Shown here piece after piece: positions 20,148 to 28,438 of a stretch of 64,000 bases of DNA; position 1 is the stretch's first letter, and each line of letters starts with the position of its first letter. A program made the position numbers and the translations under genes. The notes under the pieces were generated by a model. The model worked only from the letters and a program-made list of their open reading frames with translations, was not told the origin of the DNA and ran no database searches. Source of the stretch: Cobetia marina (GTDB lineage Bacteria > Pseudomonadota > Gammaproteobacteria > Pseudomonadales > Halomonadaceae); contig NZ_CP017114.1 of NCBI RefSeq assembly GCF_001720485.1, positions 2,232,001-2,296,000 of the forward strand, in the 5' to 3' direction.

Positions 20148-22097
20148 CTATCTGGCCTGCCCTGCTGGATCCTGCCGAGTCGTCATGTTGACCCGAGGGT
20201 CACGCGGGTAGAAGCGCTCGGGCTGCGCTTCGACGTGGTCAAAGTGCTTGGTGTTCTTGTAGGGCATCTTCATGAAGCCCGACACCCCCAGTCCGGAAAT
20301 CAGTGGCACGGCGGCCAGGATGACATCCAGAAGATGCGCGAAATCGGCTTCACGCCCAGGGTCGAGCAGACGGTAATAACTGTGGATCTTGAGATGATGC
20401 GGCAATGCCTCGAAGATCAGCATTCCGGTGTGATGGATCTGATTGAGTTCCGACAGCGCGTTCATGATCTGTTCCGGCAGGGCCAGAAACTCCTCGGGAT
20501 CCGGGCCATCCTCGAAATAGGAGTGCACTCGTGATTCATCCTCCAGCTCCGGAACGGCGCTGACTTCATAGGGAAAGCGGAGTGCCTCACGCCGAGGGGA
20601 GGCTTGCGGCAGCGTGAAGGCGTCCTCGGGGTCGTCGCGCTCCAGGTGCAAGGTATCACGCGCATTGAACAGACAGGCCTTGAACACACCCTGTCGATAG
20701 ATGGCACGCGCCAGCGCCACCATGTTGTTGACCGCTACCACGAAGGCGGCCTTGAGCGAGGGGTCATGCAGGTGCAGCGCCGTGTCCACGAAGATGCCCT
20801 GCGGCTCCCAGCGGATCGCCAGTCCCCCGACGATCGGATACTTCCCCAGCCGGCTCACCGCGGCCAGAAAGGCTTTCTCCGTATCTCCCATGCCCTGCAT
20901 GAAGTTCTTGTAATAGCGATCCAGCTGGACGTCATTGACGGCATCCAGCGCATTGGCGTGGTCGCCGTCTTCGAGGTTGGCCTGCGCGCTGTCCATGCCA
21001 TCGATCTCGAAGGCTTCCCGCAGAAAGGATTTGCGCGAGGTATAGACGACGGTGTCGATGTCGCGGGCGGCAGGCCGCACCCAGACGGGAAGCAGAGAGG
21101 GTATCGGCGATGACGGCAGTTCCGGCATGACCAGACGAGCCATTCTCGGCATCTCGCGCAGGAAGTAGTCACCCGCCTGCATGCGCAGCATCGGGTCTTC
21201 CGCCAGCATGCCATCCAGCATGCGCGCGAACTCCCGTGGCAGTCCCAGCGAGGTTGCCGGGATGGCCCGCACGCCGAAGCGACACGACTGCCCTGACGCC
21301 AGTGCATAGAGTGTCGCGGCCACGCCTTGCTCATCGAAGCGAGGCGAGGACAGCGCGCCATTGAGCTGTTCCTCGCCGATGAAGTAGACATCGCCCAGTC
21401 GCGCGTTGGTCTGCTGCAGATCATCCGACATCAGCTGCATCACATTGGTCGTGAGGTATTGCATGTGCTCGTCGAGTTGCGCGAAGACGGCACTGCCCCA
21501 GTCGATCAATGCTACCTGCTCACGCTCGGCATCGAAGACCAGGTTGGACGGTTTGATATCCCCGTGCACCACCGCGGGCGTGTCGGGGCTTGCGGATGAC
21601 CCACGCAGCGACTTGAGAATCCCGGCAAGCTGACTGGCGACCCTGATCACCAGACGCGGTGACATGCGGCCATGCTTGAGCGAGTACTCCTCGAGATTGA
21701 TGCCCGGCGCGCGCTCCATGACCAGTATCGACTGGCGGCGAACGCGCTGGTAACTGATCAGGCGCGGAATCAACGGATGCGCGACCTGGTCGAGCATGAA
21801 GGCCTCTTCCTCCAGACGGTCCTGCAACGCCTGAGGCAAGGTGACCCGCGTGAACTTGAAGACGTGCTCCTCTCGAATGGCCGTGCCTTCACCAGGGCGC
21901 CACCCGGCAAACACGAAGCCATAAGCCCCCTTGCCCACCAGATGGATTTCGCGATAGCCCAGCCCCTCGAGCTGGGCAATGCACAGTGCCACCCAGTCCT
22001 TGAGCTTCTTGGCATCATGATGCGAGAGCAGGTAGATGGACTGCTCTTCCGGGATATAGAACTGTTGCAGGCGCTCATGAGCGCGCGTGTCACTCAT
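20148..22097 (-). CDS. Hanks-type serine/threonine protein kinase with unknown C-terminal region
   Basis: Predicted cytoplasmic protein kinase, 649 aa. The kinase domain (about residues 48-300) has glycine loop VGKGAYGFVFAG (54-65), a VAIK-like lysine in EHVFKFT (K81), catalytic loop VHGDIKPSNLVF (Asp180), and DWG in place of DFG (199-201). About 340 further residues (300-649) do not resemble a known sensor such as PASTA, and there is no membrane helix. ATG 22097 has GGAGG upstream. It begins 28 nt after the bkdB stop on the same strand, so it is very probably the last gene of the bkd operon. Substrate unknown; the dehydrogenase encoded upstream is the obvious candidate. Confidence 0.85.
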   Translation of the reverse strand: MSDTRAHERLQQFYIPEEQSIYLLSHHDAKKLKDWVALCIAQLEGLGYREIHLVGKGAYGFVFAGWRPGEGTAIREEHVFKFTRVTLPQALQDRLEEEAFMLDQVAHPLIPRLISYQRVRRQSILVMERAPGINLEEYSLKHGRMSPRLVIRVASQLAGILKSLRGSSASPDTPAVVHGDIKPSNLVFDAEREQVALIDWGSAVFAQLDEHMQYLTTNVMQLMSDDLQQTNARLGDVYFIGEEQLNGALSSPRFDEQGVAATLYALASGQSCRFGVRAIPATSLGLPREFARMLDGMLAEDPMLRMQAGDYFLREMPRMARLVMPELPSSPIPSLLPVWVRPAARDIDTVVYTSRKSFLREAFEIDGMDSAQANLEDGDHANALDAVNDVQLDRYYKNFMQGMGDTEKAFLAAVSRLGKYPIVGGLAIRWEPQGIFVDTALHLHDPSLKAAFVVAVNNMVALARAIYRQGVFKACLFNARDTLHLERDDPEDAFTLPQASPRREALRFPYEVSAVPELEDESRVHSYFEDGPDPEEFLALPEQIMNALSELNQIHHTGMLIFEALPHHLKIHSYYRLLDPGREADFAHLLDVILAAVPLISGLGVSGFMKMPYKNTKHFDHVEAQPERFYPRDPRVNMTTRQDPAGQAR

Positions 22098-22125
22098 GGA
22101 CAAGCGCCTCCCTCATCGAACCCCG

Positions 22126-23853
22126 TCATGCCAGCGACAGCAGCATCTCATCGGGATGCTCCAGATAGTGCTTCCACAGATTGCTGAAGCGAGCGATGGT
22201 ACCGCCATCGATGATGCGGTGATCCCCGGCCCAGGTGATCGTCATGATGTCGCGCGCGCAGACATTGCCATCGACATCGAAGCGCGGCAGCCGCTGAGTA
22301 CGACCGAGGGCCACGATGGCGACCTCGGGCTGATTGATGATCGGGGCCGCATAGGTGCCGCCCAGAGCACCGATGTTGGAGATCGACAGCGTGCCACCCT
22401 TGAGATCCGCCTGCGGGACACGACCATTGCGTGCCGCCTCGGTCAGTCTGGCCACCTCACGCGCGATCTCGAGGATGCTCAGGCGTTCGACGCCCTTGAC
22501 GTTGGGCACCATCAGGCCGGCGGCACCATCGACAGCCATGCCGATATTGCAGCTTGCGTGATAGAGCACCTGGCTTTCATCGTCACTGAGACGTGCATTG
22601 AGAATCGGCTCTTCGAGCACCGCCAATGCCATCGCCTTCATGATGAAGGGCATCAGCGTCAGGCGAGTCCCCTCCTTGTCGGCCCGTGACTTGAGACGCG
22701 CACGCAGCGCGAGCAGCTCCGTCACATCGAGCTCATCACCGTAATGGAAATGGGGGATCTGGGTGCTGGATTGCACCATGCGTCGGGCCATGACGGCCGC
22801 CACGCCCTTGAGGGGGACCTGCCTGGCTTCCAGCCGCGCTGCACGTGGCTCGTGCGACTCGCACGCCACCGGCTCGGCCACCGCCACATCGGAGGACCCC
22901 GCAGCCGCGGGGTCCACGTCCCGATGGCGTTGGTCTGCAGAAGATGCTGTCGGGCGATCTGACGTACCAGCAGCCACGGAATCACGCGCGAGATAGGCGA
23001 GCACATCCTCTTTCAATACCCGGCCGTTGCGACCAGAGCCCGCAATGGCGCTGATGTCCAGCGCATGCTCGCGCAGCAGACGACGAACCGCCGGCGTGGC
23101 AGGAATGCGCACCTGGGCCGGGGACATGCCTGAGGCACAGGCAGACGGAGCGTGCTGTGCTGCAGCCGGCGCCATCCCTGCCTCCGTGACTGCCTCGTGC
23201 GCCACGCCAGATGCCTCGTCGGCCGTGTCATCGCTGTCAGGCACATAAGCGTACAAGGGGGTATGGACACGGGCGTTCTCCCCCTGAGCGTAATGGAAGC
23301 GCACGATTCGCCCGGGCTCGGAGGCCGTGATCTCGACCAGCGCCTTGTCTGTCATCACATCGACGATCGTCTGGTCTTCCTCGACCTTATCACCCTCGGC
23401 CACATGCCAGGTGACCACCTCACATTCGACGATGCCTTCGCCGATGTCCGGGAGGATGAAATCACGCGAACGTCGTTCACTGACAGCCTCTCCAGCGGTC
23501 TGATCCGCGCTGTCGGCGCCCAGCGCCTTCGCTCCGGACGGGGCGTGATCGCCAGCCGGCGCTGCTTGTCCATCTGCCCCACCTGCTTCACCTGTCCCAC
23601 CATTCCCATTCGACTCACCCGCCTCATCCACCGCAAACAGCGGTGCATGCACCCGGGCAATCTCGCCCTCCCGACAATACAGACGAACCACGGTACCTGC
23701 GTGAGGCGCGGGAATTTCCACCAATGCCTTGTCCGTCATTACCTCGGCGACCGCCTGATCTTCCTCGATCACATCGCCTTCCTTGATCAACCACTTGACC
23801 AGCTCGCACTCGACGATCCCCTCGCCGATATCGGGCAGGATGAAATCATTCAT
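22126..23853 (-). CDS. bkdB: Branched-chain 2-oxoacid dehydrogenase E2, dihydrolipoyl transacylase, two lipoyl domains
   Basis: Core of the branched-chain 2-oxoacid dehydrogenase complex; moves acyl groups from E1 to CoA. Two N-terminal lipoyl domains each start with the same FILPDIGEGIVECE signature, with lipoyl lysines in MTDKALVEI (about K42 and K170). They are joined by Ala/Gly/Ser-rich linkers. A peripheral subunit-binding domain (PATPAVRRLLREHALDISAI) and the catalytic domain with active-site DHRIIDGG follow. Start 23853 (575 aa) is chosen by homology. Many bacterial BkdB proteins have one lipoyl domain, so two is notable. E3 (lpd) is not encoded here. Confidence 0.93.
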   Translation of the reverse strand: MNDFILPDIGEGIVECELVKWLIKEGDVIEEDQAVAEVMTDKALVEIPAPHAGTVVRLYCREGEIARVHAPLFAVDEAGESNGNGGTGEAGGADGQAAPAGDHAPSGAKALGADSADQTAGEAVSERRSRDFILPDIGEGIVECEVVTWHVAEGDKVEEDQTIVDVMTDKALVEITASEPGRIVRFHYAQGENARVHTPLYAYVPDSDDTADEASGVAHEAVTEAGMAPAAAQHAPSACASGMSPAQVRIPATPAVRRLLREHALDISAIAGSGRNGRVLKEDVLAYLARDSVAAGTSDRPTASSADQRHRDVDPAAAGSSDVAVAEPVACESHEPRAARLEARQVPLKGVAAVMARRMVQSSTQIPHFHYGDELDVTELLALRARLKSRADKEGTRLTLMPFIMKAMALAVLEEPILNARLSDDESQVLYHASCNIGMAVDGAAGLMVPNVKGVERLSILEIAREVARLTEAARNGRVPQADLKGGTLSISNIGALGGTYAAPIINQPEVAIVALGRTQRLPRFDVDGNVCARDIMTITWAGDHRIIDGGTIARFSNLWKHYLEHPDEMLLSLA

Positions 23854-23999
23854 GGCACACGTCACTCCCTGCAACTCATCACGTAAACACAAGCCGTCAC
23901 CTGGACATGAGCGGTCTCGACATCATCGAGCCTCCGTCAGCAATTCCAGATCCGTGCTCAGTCATTCAGGCTCAGTCATTCGAGCTCAATCACTCGGGC

Positions 24000-25055
24000 T
24001 CAGTAATTCAGGCTCTGCTTGATGGCTTCGTATATCTTGAGCTCGTCCGGCAGATGCTCCTTCTCGAGCACCAGCGGGAACGGTGTGTCCAAACCGGTGA
24101 CACGACGTATGGGCGCTTCCAGATACAGGAAGCAACGCTCTTGCACGGTTGCCGCTATCTCGCTGGCGAAACCTCCCGTCAGCGGTGCTTCATGACTGAC
24201 CACCAGGCGACCCGTCTTGAGCACGGATTGGCATACGGTCTCGAAATCCCAGGGCAGAATGCTGCGCAGGTCGATCACCTCGCAGTCGATACCATCCTGT
24301 TCGGCCAATGCGGCCGCCTTCTCGATGACCTCCATCTGGGCTCCCCAGCCCAGAAGCGTGATGTCGCGGCCTTCACGGATGACCTCGGCGACGCCCAGCG
24401 GCAGCTCATAATCCGCTTCCGGCACCTCGCCCACGGAAGCGCGATAGAGACGCTTGGGTTCCATGAACAGCACGGGATTGGGGTCACGGATCGCCGCCAG
24501 CAGCAGGCCTTTCGCCTGATGGGGGTTGCGCGGAATCACGATCTTGAGCCCGGGGGTATGCGCAAAATAGGCTTCAGGTGACTGGGAGTGGTAGAGCCCG
24601 CCGGCAATGCCCCCGCCATAGGGGGTTCGAATGGTCAGCCCGCCGACATTGAAGAGATCCCCGGAGCGGTAACGGAACTTGGCCGCCTCGTTCACGATCT
24701 GGTCGAACGCCGGGAAGATGTAGTCGGCGAACTGGATCTCGGCGACCGGGGTCGAGCCCTGCGCCGCCAGTCCATTGGCGAAGCCGATGATGCCCTGTTC
24801 CGTCAAGGGCGTATTGAAGCAACGCTCACGGCCGTACTTGTCCTGCAGATGACTGGTGGCACGGAAGACACCGCCGAATACGCCGACGTCCTCACCGAAC
24901 AGCACCACCTGTGGGTTGGCCGCCATCGCGATGTCCAGCGCGTTGTTGATGGCCTGCAGCATGTTCATCTGCTTCTTGCCTGAGCTCGCGCCGGCTGTCT
25001 CACCCGATGCGGGAGTGACGTCGAGACGGGCAGTGGTCGGGGTCGAATCGCTCAT
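24000..25055 (-). CDS. bkdA2: Branched-chain 2-oxoacid dehydrogenase E1 beta subunit
   Basis: Forms the thiamine-diphosphate E1 heterotetramer with BkdA1. After a 30-residue polar N-terminal extension the protein begins [19 protein letters not shown] and contains [16 protein letters not shown] (cofactor Glu), [39 protein letters not shown] and the C-terminal [18 protein letters not shown]. Close to mitochondrial BCKDHB in these blocks. Length 351 aa. The ATG overlaps the bkdA1 stop (ATGA); bkdB follows after about 145 nt. Confidence 0.95.
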   Translation of the reverse strand: MSDSTPTTARLDVTPASGETAGASSGKKQMNMLQAINNALDIAMAANPQVVLFGEDVGVFGGVFRATSHLQDKYGRERCFNTPLTEQGIIGFANGLAAQGSTPVAEIQFADYIFPAFDQIVNEAAKFRYRSGDLFNVGGLTIRTPYGGGIAGGLYHSQSPEAYFAHTPGLKIVIPRNPHQAKGLLLAAIRDPNPVLFMEPKRLYRASVGEVPEADYELPLGVAEVIREGRDITLLGWGAQMEVIEKAAALAEQDGIDCEVIDLRSILPWDFETVCQSVLKTGRLVVSHEAPLTGGFASEIAATVQERCFLYLEAPIRRVTGLDTPFPLVLEKEHLPDELKIYEAIKQSLNY

Positions 25056-26134
25056 GCCGGCTGGCCTCCCTGCTGACGCTGCTGATGGGCCTTGCGGCTC
25101 TGCTCGATCTCATCGGCACTAAACCCCATGCTGCTGGCCCCCTTGGGATAGGCATGCGGGTATTTGCGGATATGCTGCTTGAGGTCTTCCATCTGCGCTT
25201 CCAGCAAAGGGGGCGGCGTGTCATAGACATCAGTGATCAGGCTCTCCAGCGGAGGCGGAGCCAGTTTCTCGGCGCGCTTCATCGACTCGAGCACCTCTCG
25301 GCGCAATTGATCGCCGGTAGCCTTCTCCTCCTCCTCGCTCCACCAGCCCTGGGCCTCAAGCCAGTGTCGCATGCGCAGGATGGGGTCCTTGTCGCGCCAG
25401 ATGGCCTCTTCCTTCTTGCTGCGATAGCCCGAGGGGTCATCAGAGGAGGAATGCGCGGCCAGGCGATAGGTCATCGCCTCGATCAATACCGGCTGATTCG
25501 TCTCGACGGCGATCTTGCGCGCCGCCTGGGTGGCTTCGTAGACGGCAATCACATCGTTGCCATCCACGCGGATGCACTGCATGTGATAACCGAAGGCGCG
25601 CGGCGCGATGCCATCTGCGGCGAATTGCTCGCAGGACGGTGTGGAAATCGCGTAACCATTGTTGCGGCACAGGAAGATGCACGGCACACGATGTACCGAT
25701 GCCATGTTGAGGGCCGCGTGGAAATCCCCTTCCGACGCGGCACCCTCTCCGAAGATGGTAATGGTGCATTGCCCCTTGCCCGCCAGCTTCTGACCATAGG
25801 CGTAGCCGGTCGCCTGAGGAATCTGGGTCGCCAGCGGCGATGAGATGGTCATGTAGTTCAGATCACGCGAGCCGTAGTGGATCGGCATCTGGCGTCCCTT
25901 GCCGTAGTCGCGTTCATTGCCGAACATCTGATTCATGAATTCGTCACAGCTGAACCCACGCCACGCCAATGCGCCCTGCTCGCGATACTGGGCCATGATC
26001 ATGTCGTCATCCTGCAGCGCGGCCGCACTGCCGATCACCGTGGCTTCCTCACCCGTGCATTGCATATAGAAGCTCAGGCGCCCCTGACGCTGGGCAGCCA
26101 GCATGCGCTCATCCAATACCCGGATGAACAGCAT
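25052..26134 (-). CDS. bkdA1: Branched-chain 2-oxoacid dehydrogenase E1 alpha subunit, main part of a frameshifted gene
   Basis: Thiamine-diphosphate binding subunit that decarboxylates branched-chain 2-oxoacids. The 360 residues from ATG 26134 include [34 protein letters not shown], the cofactor motif [16 protein letters not shown]...CRNNGYAIS, and the loop [17 protein letters not shown] that corresponds to the phosphorylated loop of mitochondrial BCKDHA. The reading frame opens only at a G7 run (26182-26188). Homologous N-terminal coding sequence lies just upstream in another frame (see 26135-26505). ATG 26134 is internal to the family alignment and has no clear ribosome site, so this is probably not the native start. 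Overlaps bkdA2 by four bases. Confidence 0.85.
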   Translation of the reverse strand: MLFIRVLDERMLAAQRQGRLSFYMQCTGEEATVIGSAAALQDDDMIMAQYREQGALAWRGFSCDEFMNQMFGNERDYGKGRQMPIHYGSRDLNYMTISSPLATQIPQATGYAYGQKLAGKGQCTITIFGEGAASEGDFHAALNMASVHRVPCIFLCRNNGYAISTPSCEQFAADGIAPRAFGYHMQCIRVDGNDVIAVYEATQAARKIAVETNQPVLIEAMTYRLAAHSSSDDPSGYRSKKEEAIWRDKDPILRMRHWLEAQGWWSEEEEKATGDQLRREVLESMKRAEKLAPPPLESLITDVYDTPPPLLEAQMEDLKQHIRKYPHAYPKGASSMGFSADEIEQSRKAHQQRQQGGQPA

Positions 26135-26505
26135 GGTGTGATAGATCCTGAGCGCTTTCTCGCGCGTGAGACTGACCTCTTCCCCCCCTCATGCAGCGAG
26201 CCATCCTGGCGCAGACGCTGGAAGAGAGGGATGCAGAGCTCATCGCCGGTCATGAAGGCGATGCGATGCAGGACATTCGCGGTTTCAGGTGCCAGCTGCC
26301 GGGAAGTGGGAAGTGACGTCAACTCGGGATGTGCGGTCGGCTCAGAGCCCGAGGCCATCGTGTCAGCCTTCACTGCGTCCGAGGCTGAGGCCCTGGCTGC
26401 ACTCGCAGACGATGTGGAGGCGGCCGCGGGGGCCTGTTCACGAGTGGCGGGCTCACTGGTGGAGCCATCGCCCTTGCAGGAGCCGGTGGTTCTTGTATGG
26501 GACAT
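26135..26505 (-). pseudogene. bkdA1: N-terminal segment of bkdA1, out of frame with the rest
   Basis: From ATG 26505 (AGAGG nine bases upstream) this frame encodes an Ala/Ser-rich leader followed by HPELTSLPTSRQLAPETAN, FMTGDELCIPLFQRLRQDG and SLHEGG, which fits the start of a BCKDHA-like E1-alpha. At the run of seven G on the minus strand (26182-26188) the frame turns into unrelated sequence. Eight G would give [21 protein letters not shown] and join both parts into one protein of about 480 aa. The downstream frame has a TGA immediately before the run. A real mutation, slippage-controlled expression or a sequencing error in the homopolymer would all look like this. Confidence 0.8.
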
Positions 26506-26514
26506 GCGCATCAT

Positions 26515-27021
26515 CCTCTTTACCGATCAGGTGCCTGAGGCCCCCGCCCGCTCCTTTTGAGAGCGAGCAGGCAGATGGTCTGGCTGAGCCACCCCGGGAA
26601 TGCAGAGAGAAGTGCTGCGAGAAGGACTCGCGATGCAATACGCTCTCCGGCAATCGCCGATGCGACGTGGTTTCCGTCATGCCTCGTTGCTGTCAGCGTA
26701 GTCGAGGTTGTCCAGCCAGCGCTAGAAAGTTGACGTTAACGTAAAAGATAAGTGATTGCAGTGAATAGTACTGCCTGAGTGCTACATCTTTGGTGGAACG
26801 ATTCGCGGCATGAGCTTATGCAGGATTGGTATGGAAACGCAGAATCCTGCAATGGGACCGCAAAATTACGACTAAAGATGCAAGGGGACCACTCAGGTGG
26901 ACTGGTAATCTTCACGCACTAAAATGGTGCCTCAACTTGCGACACCCCCTATCAAGCAGCGCTCGGGTTCTCCTGTGTGCAATGAGCGATCGAGATCGCG
27001 ACCTCGAATAAGGACAACCAC
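26515..27021. other. Divergent intergenic region between bkd and the symporter gene
   Basis: A 507-nt spacer. Besides the LiuR-like site it contains an inverted repeat, GCAGGATT (26820-26827) and AATCCTGC (26842-26849), with a 14-nt gap, a possible operator nearer the symporter. The part from about 26740 to 26940 is more AT-rich than its surroundings. No gene is seen. Confidence 0.45.
26730..26745. promoter_or_regulatory. Candidate LiuR (MerR-family) operator upstream of bkd
   Basis: TTGACGTTAACGTAAA, with a perfect ACGTTAACGT palindromic core, lies 225 nt upstream of the bkdA1 start. It matches from memory the TTTACGTTWACGTCAA-like sites described for LiuR, a regulator of branched-chain amino-acid breakdown in Gammaproteobacteria. 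It could serve bkd, the divergent symporter gene, or both. Confidence 0.5.
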
Positions 27022-28269
27022 ATGAGTGACACTTCACGTCCCAATCTCTGGCGCCGCCTGCCGCTATGGCAGAAGATCCTCGGTGGCCTGGCGCTGGGTA
27101 TCCTTGCCGGCGCCCTCATGGGTGAGAACGCCAGTGTCTTCAAGCCGCTGGGCGATATCTTCATCAATGCCATCAAGATGCTGATCGTACCTCTGGTATT
27201 CAGCACCCTCGTCGTCGGTATCACCTCGATGCGTGACCCTCAGAAGATGGGGCGCATCGGTGGCAAGACCATCGCGCTTTACCTGCTGACCACGGCCTTC
27301 GCGATTGCCATCGGCATGCTGGCGTCTGCCATCTTCCAGCCGGGTGCCGGTTTCGAATTCAGCTTCGACAAGGCCATGGAAACCAAGGAAGCACCGTCTC
27401 TGGTGCAGATCCTGGTGGATCTGGTGCCCAGCAACCCCATTGATGCGCTTGCCAATGGCAACATCATGCAGATCATCGTCTTCGCCATCGGGATCGGCGT
27501 CTCGCTGATCATGATCGGCGACAAGGGCGAACCGGTCGTGCGTGTCTTCGACAGCTTCGCGGAAGTGATGTACAAGCTGACCGAGTTCGTGATGGCCTTC
27601 GCCCCGTTCGGGGTCTTCGGCCTGATGGCGCATGTCTCCGGCAACTACGGCATGGATGTGCTGCTGCCGCTGGCCAAGGTCATCGCCGTGGCGTATCTGG
27701 CGAGCATCGTGCATGTGCTGGTGGTCTACTCCGGCCTGTTGGCGACACTGGGCAAGCTGAACCCGATGCGCTACCTGCGTGGCATCGTCGATGCGCTGGT
27801 CGTGGCGTTCTCCTCGGCCTCAAGCTCCGGCACCCTGCCGATCTCGATTCGCTGTGCCCAGAAGAATCTGGGCGTCTCGGAAGGCGTATCTGGCTTCGTA
27901 CTGCCGGTAGGCGCCACCATCAACATGGACGGTACCGCCATCTATCAGGGTGTCGTGGCGCTGTTCATCGCGCAGATGACCGGGATCGAGCTGTCGGTGA
28001 TGGATTACGGCATGATCGTGCTGACCGGTACCCTGGCCTCCATCGGCACGGCGGGCGTTCCCGGTGCCGGGCTGATCATGCTCTCCATCGTGCTCAGCCA
28101 GGTGGGTCTGCCGCTGGAAGCGATCGCCGTGATCGCCGGCATCGACCGCATCCTCGACATGGCGCGCACCACCGTCAACGTCGCGGGCGACCTGATGGTC
28201 ACCACCCTCGTCGGCAAGTCCGAGAAGGAACTGGATCTGGAGATCTACAACGCGCCGCACAAGCAGTGA
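27022..28269 (+). CDS. Dicarboxylate/amino acid:cation symporter (DAACS family)
   Basis: Inner-membrane Na+- or H+-coupled transporter for glutamate/aspartate or C4-dicarboxylates. Family hallmarks are all present: the serine-rich hairpin SSASSSGTLPIS, the NMDGTAIYQGV motif and the C-terminal GIDRILDMARTTVNVAGD substrate/cation region. The 415-residue protein has about eight membrane segments plus two re-entrant loops. AAGGA lies 11 bases before the ATG. The gene stands alone, divergent from bkd, with a terminator at 28378. GltP-like specificity is more likely than DctA, but this is not decided by sequence reading. Confidence 0.93.
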   Translation: MSDTSRPNLWRRLPLWQKILGGLALGILAGALMGENASVFKPLGDIFINAIKMLIVPLVFSTLVVGITSMRDPQKMGRIGGKTIALYLLTTAFAIAIGMLASAIFQPGAGFEFSFDKAMETKEAPSLVQILVDLVPSNPIDALANGNIMQIIVFAIGIGVSLIMIGDKGEPVVRVFDSFAEVMYKLTEFVMAFAPFGVFGLMAHVSGNYGMDVLLPLAKVIAVAYLASIVHVLVVYSGLLATLGKLNPMRYLRGIVDALVVAFSSASSSGTLPISIRCAQKNLGVSEGVSGFVLPVGATINMDGTAIYQGVVALFIAQMTGIELSVMDYGMIVLTGTLASIGTAGVPGAGLIMLSIVLSQVGLPLEAIAVIAGIDRILDMARTTVNVAGDLMVTTLVGKSEKELDLEIYNAPHKQ

Positions 28270-28377
28270 CGCCACCAGGAGTGCTTGCGACGTCTTTCGT
28301 CCGATGGCTCAGGTGACATGTCACATAGGACATGCCACTCATGAGACACCCCAGCCGTACGATCAGTGACTGACACG

Positions 28378-28408
28378 AAGAAGCCCCGCTCATCGAGCGG
28401 GGCTTCTT
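28378..28408. terminator. Bidirectional terminator between the symporter gene and fadD
   Basis: Stem AAGAAGCCCCGCTC / GAGCGGGGCTTCTT with a 3-nt loop, followed by GTTT on the plus strand and flanked by A-rich bases on the other side. Confidence 0.85.
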
Positions 28409-28438
28409 GTTTCGTCAGGAGTCTCTCGCCATTTCCTC

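Noticed and set aside
27279..27714. Minus-strand frames opposite the symporter gene
   Set aside because: Antisense shadows; the symporter motifs are complete on the plus strand.
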